From the NCBI RefSeq assembly GCF_900115505.1, contig NZ_FOWQ01000005.1:1-64000 (forward strand): a DNA stretch of 64,000 nucleotides. The letters are read 5' to 3'. Below are positions 21,668 to 32,817 of the stretch, piece by piece. Within the stretch, counting starts at the first letter, position 1, and each line of letters begins with the position of its first letter. The notes under the pieces are model-generated. The model did no database searches. It was not told the origin of the DNA and was given only the letters and a program-made list of their open reading frames with translations. The stretch comes from Geodermatophilus dictyosporus (lineage in GTDB: Bacteria; Actinomycetota; Actinomycetes; Mycobacteriales; Geodermatophilaceae). The position numbers were made by a program, and so were the translations under genes.

Positions 21668-21894
21668 GCGGTCTTCTTGCTGTTCCGGTTCGCCCCGCCA
21701 CGGCTGCGCAGGGTGGCACCCGACTCCGACAGGAGCCGGTGCACGAAGCCGTAGGACCGGTTGGTCGAGGTGGCCAGCGAGCGGATGCTCTCCCCGCCGT
21801 CGTAGCGCTTCTTCAGCTCGTCGGCGAGGGACGTGCGGTCCCCGCCCGTGATGCGCTTGCCCTTGCCGAGGTCCGCCGTACTCGAGTCGGCCAT
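21664..21894 (-). CDS. Small helix-turn-helix domain protein
   Basis: A 76-residue basic protein. The middle reads K-K-R-Y-D-G-G-E-S-I-R-S-L-A followed by R-S-Y-G-F-V-H-R-L-L-S-E-S-G, a Sin/Hin-like helix-turn-helix, ending in an R-G-G-A-N-R-N-S-K-K tail. Near-identical small HTH proteins are widespread in actinobacteria and usually carry only a generic label. It probably binds DNA, possibly as an accessory factor; no target is known. The ATG has GGAGGGGAG upstream. It overlaps the enoyl-CoA hydratase start by four bases. Confidence 0.88.
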   Translation of the reverse strand: MADSSTADLGKGKRITGGDRTSLADELKKRYDGGESIRSLATSTNRSYGFVHRLLSESGATLRSRGGANRNSKKTA

Positions 21895-22133
21895 GACTCC
21901 CCTCCGTCGCCGCCGTCCGCGCCGGTCGACGCCGGCCCGTCGGGTGCTCGTCCGCGTGGTGCCGCCGTCCCCGTGACAGCGAACTCCCGCGTCGATGATC
22001 ACCCAGGGGTGGCCCCTCGGCCACGCGAACGGAGTAATCCCAGGTGAGCCCCCGCGACGGCCGCAGCTGGCGGGGCTCCGGGCACAGGGGACGGCACGTG
22101 GCGCGTACGGGATGGAAGCCGCCCCGCGCAGGA

Positions 22134-22177
22134 CGGCGTCTCCACCGCGGGCCCGGAGGGTCCTGGTGGAGACGCCG
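22134..22177. repeat. 13-bp perfect inverted repeat
   Basis: CGGCGTCTCCACC (22134-22146) pairs with GGTGGAGACGCCG (22165-22177) around an 18-base loop. It may be a second terminator or part of a regulatory RNA. Confidence 0.6.
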
Positions 22178-22201
22178 TGGCCGGGCTCCGCGCGTCGATC
22201 G

Positions 22202-22260
22202 GCCCCGGTGCAGGGTCCCGCGCCGAGCCTGCGAGGCGTGGGGGGCACCGGGGTCCTTCC
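22202..22260 (-). repeat. Copy 2 of the 3'-end hairpin family
   Basis: Minus-strand reading: AAGGACC, stem CCCCGGTGC with GCACCGGGG, loop with CCCCCCACGCC, TCGCAGGCTC, GGCGCGGGACCCT. It lies 41 bases past the ABC-F stop, behind a small hairpin. Confidence 0.75.
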
Positions 22261-22300
22261 GGGCACCTGGCCGCGGTGCGGTCCGGAAGGACCGCAGTGA

Positions 22301-23902
<1,602 letters not shown>

Positions 23903-24033
23903 TGATCCCAGGGTAGGCGCTCGGACGGCGGAACCCGAGCGGTTTGGCGGGTGACGTCCACAGCAGCCCCGCGTGTCCACAGGGGGAGGGAGACCTGTTC
24001 CGCCGGCGCCGGTCGCGCGCCACCATCCGGGTC

Positions 24034-26193
24034 GTGAGCACGCCGACCTGGGCACCGCCCTGTCCCGTCTGCGGCACGCCGGCCGCGCCGGCACCCGCTC
24101 CGTGCGGCACGTGCGGGCTGCCCGCCGTCGCGCAGGCCGCCACCGTGGTGGCCCGGCTGGGCGCGACGATCGACGAGTTCCGCCGCGAGCGCGACGCGCT
24201 GGTCGCCACCCTCCGCGCCGCGGCGGTGGGCGGCCCGGTCGTGGCCTCCCCACCGGTCGTGGCCTCCCCACCGGTCGTGGCCTCCCCACCGGTCGTGGCC
24301 TCACCGCCGGCGGCGCCGCCGCGCCCACCGGCGTGGGCCCCGCCCCTCCCGCCGGCCGTCCCCGCTCCCCCGCCGACGGCCCCGCGGGTGGCCCCGCCCG
24401 CGCCGGCCCCGGTCCCGCGCCGGCGGGTCAGCCCGCAGCAGGTTCTCGTCGGTCTCGGTGCGCTGCTCGTGGTGGCCGCGTCGCTGGCCTTCGTGGCGGT
24501 GGCCTGGACCCGCCTGGGGGTGACCTTCCAGGCGGCGGTCATGGCCGCGGTCACCGCGGCGGCGGCGGGCGCGTCGGCGTGGACCGCGCGCCGCGGCCTG
24601 CGGGCCACCGAGGAGGCACTGGCGGCCGCCGGCGCGGCGCTGCTCGCCGTCGACCTCGGCGCCGCCCACGCGCTGAGGCTGTGGGGTGCTGACGCCGTCC
24701 CCGGGCGGCTGTGGGCGGCCCTGAGCTGCACGCTGGTCGCCCTGGTGGCCGTGGGACTGGGCCGGTCGACCCGCAGCACGGTCACGTGGCCGGTGGTGGC
24801 GCTGCTGGCCGCCCAGCCGGTGGGGCTGCTGCTCCTGCCCGACGGGCAGGACGGCCGGGTCGCGGGTGTCGCCGTCGTCGCCGGGACGGCGCTCGCCGAC
24901 GTCCTCGTGGTGCTCCTGCTGCGCCGGTCGCTGCACCCCCTGGCGCTCGGCCTGGCCGCGCTCTGGGCGGTGGCCGTGGCGCTGCGCGGGCTCGCGCTGG
25001 CGTGGTCGCTCGACCCGGTGCAGTCGTGGACGGCCACGGTCCTGCTCGGGGTGGCCGGCGCCGTCGCGGTGCCCCTGCTGCGGGAGCTCCGGCCGGCCGA
25101 CCCGCGGCTGGTGGCGGCCGTCGCCGCGGGACTGTCCGCGGTGGCGCTGAGCGGTTCGCTGAGCGGTGTCGGCGTGCTCGGTCCGGTCGCGGCCGGAGGC
25201 CTCGGCCTGGTGCTGCTGGCCGCCGCGGCGCCGGTGCGCTCGGCGCCGGCCGTCCTCGCCGCCCTGCTGACCTCCGGGGCGGCCCTGGTGGCCACCGGTG
25301 GCGGGGTGGTCGCCGAGGCCGGCCGGACCGACCTGCTGGCACTGCTGGCCCTGGCCGCCACCGTGCCCGCGGCGCTGGCCGCGGTGCTGCGCCCGGAGCT
25401 GCGGGCCGTGGCCACCGGCGCGGCCCTGGCCGCGCCCGGAGTGGCCGGGGGGCTCGCCTCCGGCACGCTGCTCCGGCCGGAGGCCGCCGGGCTGCTGCTC
25501 GCCGCAGTCGCCGCGGTCGCCTTCGGGGTGGCCGCGCTGCGGGCGCCCTCGCCGGAGGAGGCCGCCGCGGCATCCGTCGGCGGCGCCACCGGCCTCGTCG
25601 CCGGCCTGCTGACCTGGCCGACAGGGGCCCACGGGCTCGTGGCGGTGGACCTGGCCGTCGCCGGTGCGGCCGCCGGCGTCTACGCGCTGGTGACCCGGCA
25701 GCGGCTCGTGGCGGCGCTGGCCGTGGCCGAGCTGGTGGTCGCCGGCTGGATCGCGGCCGCCGGGGCGGAGATCCGGACGCCGGAGGTCTACACGCTGCCG
25801 GCGGCAGCCGGGCTGCTGCTGCTCGCCGTCCCGGCGCTGCGCTCCGGCGCGCCGTCGTGGGCCGCGGAGGGCGCGGCGCTCGCCGTGGCGCTGGTGCCCT
25901 CGGCCGTGGTGGTCGTGGCCGACCCGACGGCGGTCCGGCTGACCGGAGTGGTCGTCGCCGCGGCCGCGCTCACCGTGGCCGGGACGCTCACCCACCGGCA
26001 GGCGCCGTTCGTCGTCGGCGCGGGGACGCTCCTGCTGGTGGTCGCCGGCCGGCTCGGCCCCTACGCGCCGCTGGTGCCGCGCTGGGTCACGCTCGCCACC
26101 GTGGGGCTGGTGCTGCTCGTCGTCGGTGCCACCTACGAGCGCCGCCGCCAGCAGGCACGGGAGGCGGTGGCCTGGGTGGCCCAGATGCGCTGA
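24034..26193 (+). CDS. Large polytopic membrane protein with N-terminal zinc ribbon, paralogue 1
   Basis: A 719-residue protein of a family I cannot name. Residues 9-30 hold two C-x-x-C pairs (C-P-V-C and C-G-T-C), a zinc-ribbon-like head. A short helix follows, then a Pro-rich linker with four V-V-A-S-P-P units (about 69-92), then roughly 18-20 Ala/Leu/Val membrane helices to the end, finishing with a short basic tail. The first helices contain G-L-R-A-T-E-E-A, which recurs as G-L-R-S-T-E-E-A in the next gene, so the two are paralogues. Start is the GTG at 24034, just before the cysteines. Function unknown; the zinc ribbon is cytoplasmic if the N-terminus is inside. Confidence 0.8.
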   Translation: MSTPTWAPPCPVCGTPAAPAPAPCGTCGLPAVAQAATVVARLGATIDEFRRERDALVATLRAAAVGGPVVASPPVVASPPVVASPPVVASPPAAPPRPPAWAPPLPPAVPAPPPTAPRVAPPAPAPVPRRRVSPQQVLVGLGALLVVAASLAFVAVAWTRLGVTFQAAVMAAVTAAAAGASAWTARRGLRATEEALAAAGAALLAVDLGAAHALRLWGADAVPGRLWAALSCTLVALVAVGLGRSTRSTVTWPVVALLAAQPVGLLLLPDGQDGRVAGVAVVAGTALADVLVVLLLRRSLHPLALGLAALWAVAVALRGLALAWSLDPVQSWTATVLLGVAGAVAVPLLRELRPADPRLVAAVAAGLSAVALSGSLSGVGVLGPVAAGGLGLVLLAAAAPVRSAPAVLAALLTSGAALVATGGGVVAEAGRTDLLALLALAATVPAALAAVLRPELRAVATGAALAAPGVAGGLASGTLLRPEAAGLLLAAVAAVAFGVAALRAPSPEEAAAASVGGATGLVAGLLTWPTGAHGLVAVDLAVAGAAAGVYALVTRQRLVAALAVAELVVAGWIAAAGAEIRTPEVYTLPAAAGLLLLAVPALRSGAPSWAAEGAALAVALVPSAVVVVADPTAVRLTGVVVAAAALTVAGTLTHRQAPFVVGAGTLLLVVAGRLGPYAPLVPRWVTLATVGLVLLVVGATYERRRQQAREAVAWVAQMR
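24237..24308 (+). repeat. 18-bp tandem repeat (four units)
   Basis: GGTCGTGGCCTCCCCACC repeated three times perfectly and once with changes, in frame, encoding V-V-A-S-P-P units of the linker. Confidence 0.93.
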
Positions 26194-26199
26194 GCCGGA

Positions 26200-26235
26200 C
26201 GGCCGCCGGGCCCCTAGCGTGGGACCCGGCGGCCG
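26200..26235 (+). promoter_or_regulatory. Inverted repeat enclosing a -10 candidate
   Basis: Eleven-base perfect arms CGGCCGCCGGG / CCCGGCGGCCG flank a 14-base spacer that holds TAGCGT (26215-26220). The second arm ends just before the ribosome site of paralogue 2. It could be an operator around a promoter or an intercistronic hairpin. Confidence 0.4.
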
Positions 26236-26252
26236 AGGGGAGGGGGACGGCG

Positions 26253-28117
26253 ATGGCGTCTGCGCCCGTGCCTCCCCTGCCCTACCCCGGTCGGCCGCCG
26301 CTGGTCCCCGAGCAGGCGCCGGTGCCGGCGCTGCCGGCCCGGCTGCGGCCGCCGCAGGTGCTGCTGGCCGTCGGCGTGGTGCTGCTGGTGGCCGCCGGGG
26401 TGGCCGGGCCGGCGCTGGTCGGGGCGGGTCCCGCCCGCACCGGGGTGCTGCTGCTCGCCGCCGGGGCCGGCGGCGCCTCCGCCTGGGCGGGCCGGGCCGG
26501 CCTGCGCAGCACCGAGGAGGCCTGTGCGGCCGCCGCGGCGGCCCTGGCGCTGACCGGCGCGGCCGCCGGCGACCGCCCGCTCGACGGCGGTCCGGTACCC
26601 CCGCTGCTGCTCGCGGCGGCCCTGCTCGCGCTGCGGCTGCTGCGCCCGGAGCCGCTGTCCTGGCCGCTGGCCGCGTGGGTGGCGCTGCAGGTGGCCGCGC
26701 TGCGCTCGCTGGACCTGGTCGCCGCCGGCGTCCCCCGCACGGCGCTGCTGCTGGCCGTCGCCCTCACCGGTCTCGGCCTCACCGTCGTCGCGCGCCCGGT
26801 GCTCGCCCGGGTGGCCCTGGTGACCGCCGCCACCTGGTGGGTGACCGGGGTCGCCGGCGGGCTGGTCACCGCGGCGACCGCCGACGGCGCCGACCGCTGG
26901 CTGTCGGCCGCGCTCACCGTGGCCGTGGCGGCGGCCCTGCTGCCCGTGCGGCTGGTCCGGGCGGTGGAGCCGCTGACGGGCCCGCCGCGGGCGCTGCCCG
27001 TGCTCGCGGGCCTGGTCGCCGGCGGGGCGGTCGGCGCCGCGCTGTCCACCGACGGGGTCCTGGCGCTGCCCGCAGCCGGGGAGCTGGGCGTGCTGGTGGT
27101 CTCGGTCGCCGCGGGGACGCTGACCGGCTGGCGGCGGGGGATGCTGCTGCCCGCCGCCGGGGCGGCCGGAGGGGTGCTCGTCGTCCTCGCCGTCGCCCAG
27201 CTGACCGCCGGCGCCCGCTGGGCGGCGCTGGTGGTGCTGCTGCTGCTCACCGCGCTGCCCGCGGCCTGGGTGGCCGCCGTCCGGCGCGACGAGCGCCCCA
27301 CGGCGGCGCCCACCGCGCTGGGCTGCCTGGCCGCGGCGGCGCTGCTCGCCGTGCCGGCCGGCCTCCTCCCCCCGGGCGGGTGCGCGGCGGCGCTCACCGC
27401 CCTCTACGCCGCCTCGCTGGCCGCCCGGCCCGGGACGGCCGCCGACGTCCGCGGTCCCACGGGCGCCGTCGGGGCGGTCTGCGCCGCCGCGGCACTGGTG
27501 GTCCTCGCCGCCGACGGCGCGTGGGGGCAGCTGGCCGCGCACCTGGCGGTGCAGGGCGCGCTGACCTGGGCGTGGGGCCTGTACCGGGGACGGTCGACCG
27601 AGGCGGGCTCAGCGGCGGCCGCGGAGTCGGAGGCGGAGGCGTGCCGGCGGGTGGGCGCGGCCGAGGCCGTGGCCGCGGCCTGGACGTGCGCCGCGCTGGC
27701 CGGGTCGACGGTGGTGGAGAGCTGGGCGCTGCCCCCCGCGGCCGGGCTGCTGCTGGCCGCCGGCCCCGGCTGCTCGACGCGGGGTGGCCGTCCTGGCCGA
27801 CGTGGGGTCCGGGGCTGGTCACCGCCGCCGTGCCCTCGACGGTCGCCGCGGTCGTGCAGCCCGGTGCGCTGCGGCCCGTGCTGGTCCTGGTGGTCGCGGC
27901 GGTGGTCATGGCGCTGGCCGGCCGGGCCGCGCTGCGGGCCCCGCTGGTCACCGCGGCGGCCACCGCCGTCGCCCTGGGCGTCGGGCTGGCCGCCGCCGAG
28001 CTGCCGCTCCCGGTGGCCGGCGTCCTGGTCGTCGGCGGGGCGCTGCTCGCGCTCGGCGCGCTGCGCGAGTCCCGCCCGGTCGCCGGTTTCGGTGCCCGGC
28101 TGTCGGAGATGCGCTGA
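26253..28117 (+). pseudogene. Polytopic membrane protein, paralogue 2, interrupted by a one-base frameshift
   Basis: ATG at 26253 with AGGGGGA upstream. The frame reads a multi-helix membrane protein similar to paralogue 1 (shared L-R-P-P-Q-V-L and G-L-R-S-T-E-E-A) but with no zinc ribbon. It runs to L-P-P-A-A-G-L-L-L-A-A-G-P near 27767. There the similarity passes to another frame, which continues L-L-D-A-G-W-P-S-W and membrane helices to L-S-E-M-R and TGA at 28115-28117, matching the end of paralogue 1 (Q-M-R). One extra C in the CCCC run at 27764-27767 would restore a 621-residue protein. Unrepaired, the first frame runs on to about 28490, deep into the opposing protease gene. A real mutation or a sequencing error cannot be told apart here. 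Confidence 0.8.
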
Positions 28118-28138
28118 CCCGAGGCGAGCGCGGAGAGG

Positions 28139-29329
28139 TCAGCGCGGCCCGGGGTACGAGACCCGCGAGACGTCGGCCCCGCCGCCGGCGGAGGGGTGGC
28201 GGGCGAAGGCGGCGAGGTCGGTCAGCTGCAGCAGCCGCGTGACGTCGCTCGGGGACACCACGCCGACGACCCGGCCGCCGTCGAGCACGACCGCCCGGCC
28301 GTCGCTGCAGCCCTCCATCCGGCCCAGCAGGTCGAGCAGCGGGTCGCCCGGGGAGGACACCGGGATCTCCGACAGCGGGCAGGCGACGTCGCCCAGCCGC
28401 GTGGTCGCCCGGGCGTCACCCGGCACCGAGCGCAGCCGGTTGAGCGTCACCAGGCCGGTCAGCGCGCCGGTCCGGTCGACGAGCGGGTAGGTGCTGAACC
28501 GGTGCACCAGCGCGACCTCGTGCAGGAACTGCTCGACCGGCTGGTCGGGGTCGGCGACGAGGACCGGGCCGCCCATCACCTGCCCGACGGTCAGTCCCGC
28601 GAGCCGCCCGGACACCGCGGCGTGCTGCTCCTCGGCACTCGCGGCGTTGACCAGGAACAGGCCGATCAGGCCCAGCCACAGCCCGCCCAGGCCGCTGCCG
28701 GTGACCAGCTGGAGGGCGCCCAGCGCGATGAGCACGAACCCGAGGAACCGCCCGGCCCGGGACGCCGTGACCGCCGACGACCACGGGTCGCCGCGGCGCC
28801 ACCACAGCAGCGCCCGCAGCAGCCGCCCGCCGTCCAGCGGCGAGGCCGGGACCAGGTTGAACAGGGCCAGCGACAGGTTGATGACGGCCAGGTAGTCGAG
28901 GACCGCCACCGGCAGCCCGTCGGCGCCTGATGCCCGCGCGAGCACGGCGGCCGCGGCGAACGCACCGCTGAGCACGAGGCTGGTGAGCGGGCCGACGCCG
29001 GCGATGCGGAACTCCGCCCCCGGCGTCCGGGCGCCGCCGCGCAGCCGGGCGACCCCGCCGAGCAGCCACAGCGTGATGCCCTCCACCTCGACCCCGTTGC
29101 GCCGGGCGACCAGCGCGTGGGCCAGCTCGTGGGCCAGCAGCGAGACGAGGAAGGCCAGCGCCGCGGCCAGCGCGGCGGCGGCGTAGGCCAGCCCGCTGCG
29201 GCCGGGCAGCACGAGCGGGAACCGGCCCGTCGCCAGGCCCACCGCGATGATCAGGACGATCACCAGCACGCTCGCGTTGACACCGACCCGGATGCCGGCG
29301 ATCCGGCCGAGTCGGAAGGTCTCGGTCAT
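28139..29329 (-). CDS. Site-2 protease family (M50) zinc metalloprotease with CBS domains
   Basis: A 396-residue intramembrane protease. The zinc motif H67-E-L-A-H71 lies in the second membrane helix; the third ligand region is S-P-L-D-G-G-R near 165. About six helices precede two cytoplasmic CBS domains (about 245-380), which usually sense adenine nucleotides. This is the Rip3-like group of S2P; targets may be anti-sigma factors or membrane remnants, but none is linked here. The ATG has GAGGAGC upstream. The stop is only 21 bases from the convergent membrane paralogue. Confidence 0.9.
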   Translation of the reverse strand: MTETFRLGRIAGIRVGVNASVLVIVLIIAVGLATGRFPLVLPGRSGLAYAAAALAAALAFLVSLLAHELAHALVARRNGVEVEGITLWLLGGVARLRGGARTPGAEFRIAGVGPLTSLVLSGAFAAAAVLARASGADGLPVAVLDYLAVINLSLALFNLVPASPLDGGRLLRALLWWRRGDPWSSAVTASRAGRFLGFVLIALGALQLVTGSGLGGLWLGLIGLFLVNAASAEEQHAAVSGRLAGLTVGQVMGGPVLVADPDQPVEQFLHEVALVHRFSTYPLVDRTGALTGLVTLNRLRSVPGDARATTRLGDVACPLSEIPVSSPGDPLLDLLGRMEGCSDGRAVVLDGGRVVGVVSPSDVTRLLQLTDLAAFARHPSAGGGADVSRVSYPGPR

Positions 29330-29419
29330 GCGGTGCTCCTCGGGGGCAGGCGGTGCGTCGATCACTGGCGCACTACCCGGTGGCACACCACCGACACCGC
29401 GGGCCGCCGGAACGACGAC

Positions 29420-29443
29420 GGCCCGCACCCCGGGGGGTGCGGA
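29420..29443. terminator. Small hairpin in the S2P/suf intergenic region
   Basis: CCGCACC-CC paired with GG-GGTGCGG, at 29423-29441. It may end suf transcripts that pass the repeat element or sit in the S2P promoter region. Confidence 0.35.
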
Positions 29444-29464
29444 CCGGTCGTGACCTACAGGAGC

Positions 29465-29522
29465 GGCCCGGCTGCGGGGTCCCGCGGCGCACGGAGCGTG
29501 GCGCCGGGGGCAGCCGGGTCCC
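29465..29522 (-). repeat. Copy 3 of the 3'-end hairpin family (suf operon terminator)
   Basis: Begins directly at the sufT stop: GGGACC, stem CCCGGCTGC with GCAGCCGGG, loop with CCCC, GGCGCCACGCTC, CGCGGGACCCC. It is the most diverged copy. Confidence 0.65.
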
Positions 29523-29897
29523 TCACACGCGGAAGCCGAGGGCGCGCAGCTGCTCGCGGCCGTCGTCGGTGATCTTGTCCGGGCCCCACGGCGGCATCCA
29601 GACCCAGTTGATCCGGATGTCGTCGACCAGGCCGGGGCCGGGGCCGCCGGTGAGGGCCTGGCGGGCCTGGTCCTCGATGACGTCGGTCAGCGGGCAGGCC
29701 GCCGAGGTCAGCGTCATGTCCAGCACGGCGACGTTCTGCTCGTCGACGTCGATGCCGTAGACCAGGCCCAGGTCGACGACGTTGACGCCCAGCTCGGGGT
29801 CGACGACGTCGCGCATGGCCTCCTCGACGTCCTCGAGCAGCGCCGACTTGTAGGCCGGCAGCTCGGCGGGGGTCTGGTTCTCGGTCGTCTCGCTCAT
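29523..29897 (-). CDS. sufT: SufT-like metal-sulfur cluster assembly factor (DUF59/MIP18)
   Basis: A 124-residue protein with the DUF59 signature: V-D-P-E-L-G-V-N-V-V-D-L-G-L-V-Y near 32-47, then M-T-L-T-S-A-A-C-P-L (about 61-70) carrying the reactive cysteine. Such proteins help load Fe-S clusters onto target enzymes, and in actinobacteria they close the suf operon. The ATG overlaps the sufU stop by four bases. The repeat element follows at once. Confidence 0.92.
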   Translation of the reverse strand: MSETTENQTPAELPAYKSALLEDVEEAMRDVVDPELGVNVVDLGLVYGIDVDEQNVAVLDMTLTSAACPLTDVIEDQARQALTGGPGPGLVDDIRINWVWMPPWGPDKITDDGREQLRALGFRV

Positions 29898-30348
29898 GCT
29901 CCCTGTCCTCCCCAGGCTCGCGCGGATGCGTCCTTGAGGGCCATCCAGCTCATCAGCGCGCACTTGATGCGCGCCGGGTACTTCGACACCCCGGCGAACG
30001 CGACGGCGTCCTCCAGCTCGTCCTCGAGCTTCTCGGCCACGGCCGGGTCGCCCTTGGACTGCATGAGGGTCATGAAGTGCTCGCCGGTCTCCAGCGCCTC
30101 GGGCACCGAGCGGCCGATCACCAGGTCGTACATCGCCGAGACCGACGCCTGGCTGATCGAGCAGCCCATGCCCTCGTAGGAGACGTCGGCGATGGTGTCG
30201 CCGTCGAGGTGCACGCGCAGCGTGACCTCGTCGCCGCACGTCGGGTTGACGTGGTGCACCTCGGCCTCGAACGGCTCCCGCAGCCCGCGGCCGTGCGGGT
30301 TGCGGTAGTGGTCCAGGATGATGTCCTGGTACATCGACTGCAGCTGCA

Positions 30349-30349
<1 letters not shown>
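29894..30349 (-). CDS. sufU: SufU sulfur-transfer/zinc protein
   Basis: A 151-residue SUF-type IscU-like protein. Cys38, Asp40 (N-P-T-C-G-D), Cys63 (G-M-G-C-S-I-S) and Cys130 (I-K-C-A-L) are the zinc ligands and sulfur-accepting site. SufU takes persulfide sulfur from SufS and passes it to the SufBCD scaffold. The insert between the second and third cysteines typical of SufU is present. The start shares one base with the sufS stop (TGATG); coupling is expected. Confidence 0.94.
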
Positions 30350-32450
<2,101 letters not shown>

Positions 32451-32461
32451 TTTCTCGCTCC

Positions 32462-32815
32462 TCAGTTGCCGGCCGCGAGCGGGAGGCGCCCGTCGGACTC
32501 GGTGTCGACGTAGACGTCTCCCCCCTCCACGCGGACCGGGTAGACGTCGACCGGCTCGGTGGCCGGCAGGTTGGTGGGCTCGCCGGTGCGCAGGTCGAAG
32601 CACGACCCGTGCAGCCAGCACTCGATGGTCGGGGCGCCGTCGAACTCCTCGACGTCGCCCTCCGACAGCGGGACCTCGGCGTGCGAGCAGACGTCCTGCA
32701 CCGCGTAGACGTCGTCCTCGTAGCGGACGACGGCCACGTCGAGGTCGGCGAGCTCCACCCGCAGCGCCCCGTTCTCCGGGACGTCGGAGAGCCCGCAGAC
32801 CCGCTCGAAGGCCAT
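32462..32815 (-). CDS. Rieske-type [2Fe-2S] ferredoxin in the suf operon
   Basis: A 117-residue soluble Rieske protein with cluster ligands C43-x-H45 (C-S-H-A) and C66-x-x-H69 (C-W-L-H-G). It is the non-heme dioxygenase ferredoxin type, often encoded between sufD and sufC in actinobacteria, where it may feed electrons to assembly or carry the new cluster. The proposed role is inference from position. The ATG is two bases after the sufD stop. Confidence 0.92.
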   Translation of the reverse strand: MAFERVCGLSDVPENGALRVELADLDVAVVRYEDDVYAVQDVCSHAEVPLSEGDVEEFDGAPTIECWLHGSCFDLRTGEPTNLPATEPVDVYPVRVEGGDVYVDTESDGRLPLAAGN

Positions 32816-32817
32816 GC

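Larger units (their letters stand above)
21895..22300. other. 406-base intergenic region with three hairpins
   Basis: No gene is supported here. From the ABC-F side: a seven-base hairpin GCGGTCC/GGACCGC directly past its stop (22278-22295), copy 2 of the 3'-end repeat family (22202-22260), and a perfect 13-base stem (22134-22177). The last ~120 bases before the HTH gene must hold its promoter, but I see no clear hexamers. Confidence 0.65.

Noticed and set aside
24237-24308. CRISPR-like direct repeats
   Set aside because: Units are contiguous with no spacers and lie in frame inside a coding region.
28118-28490. Extension of membrane paralogue 2 in its first frame
   Set aside because: It is antisense to the site-2 protease and loses membrane character after the frameshift.
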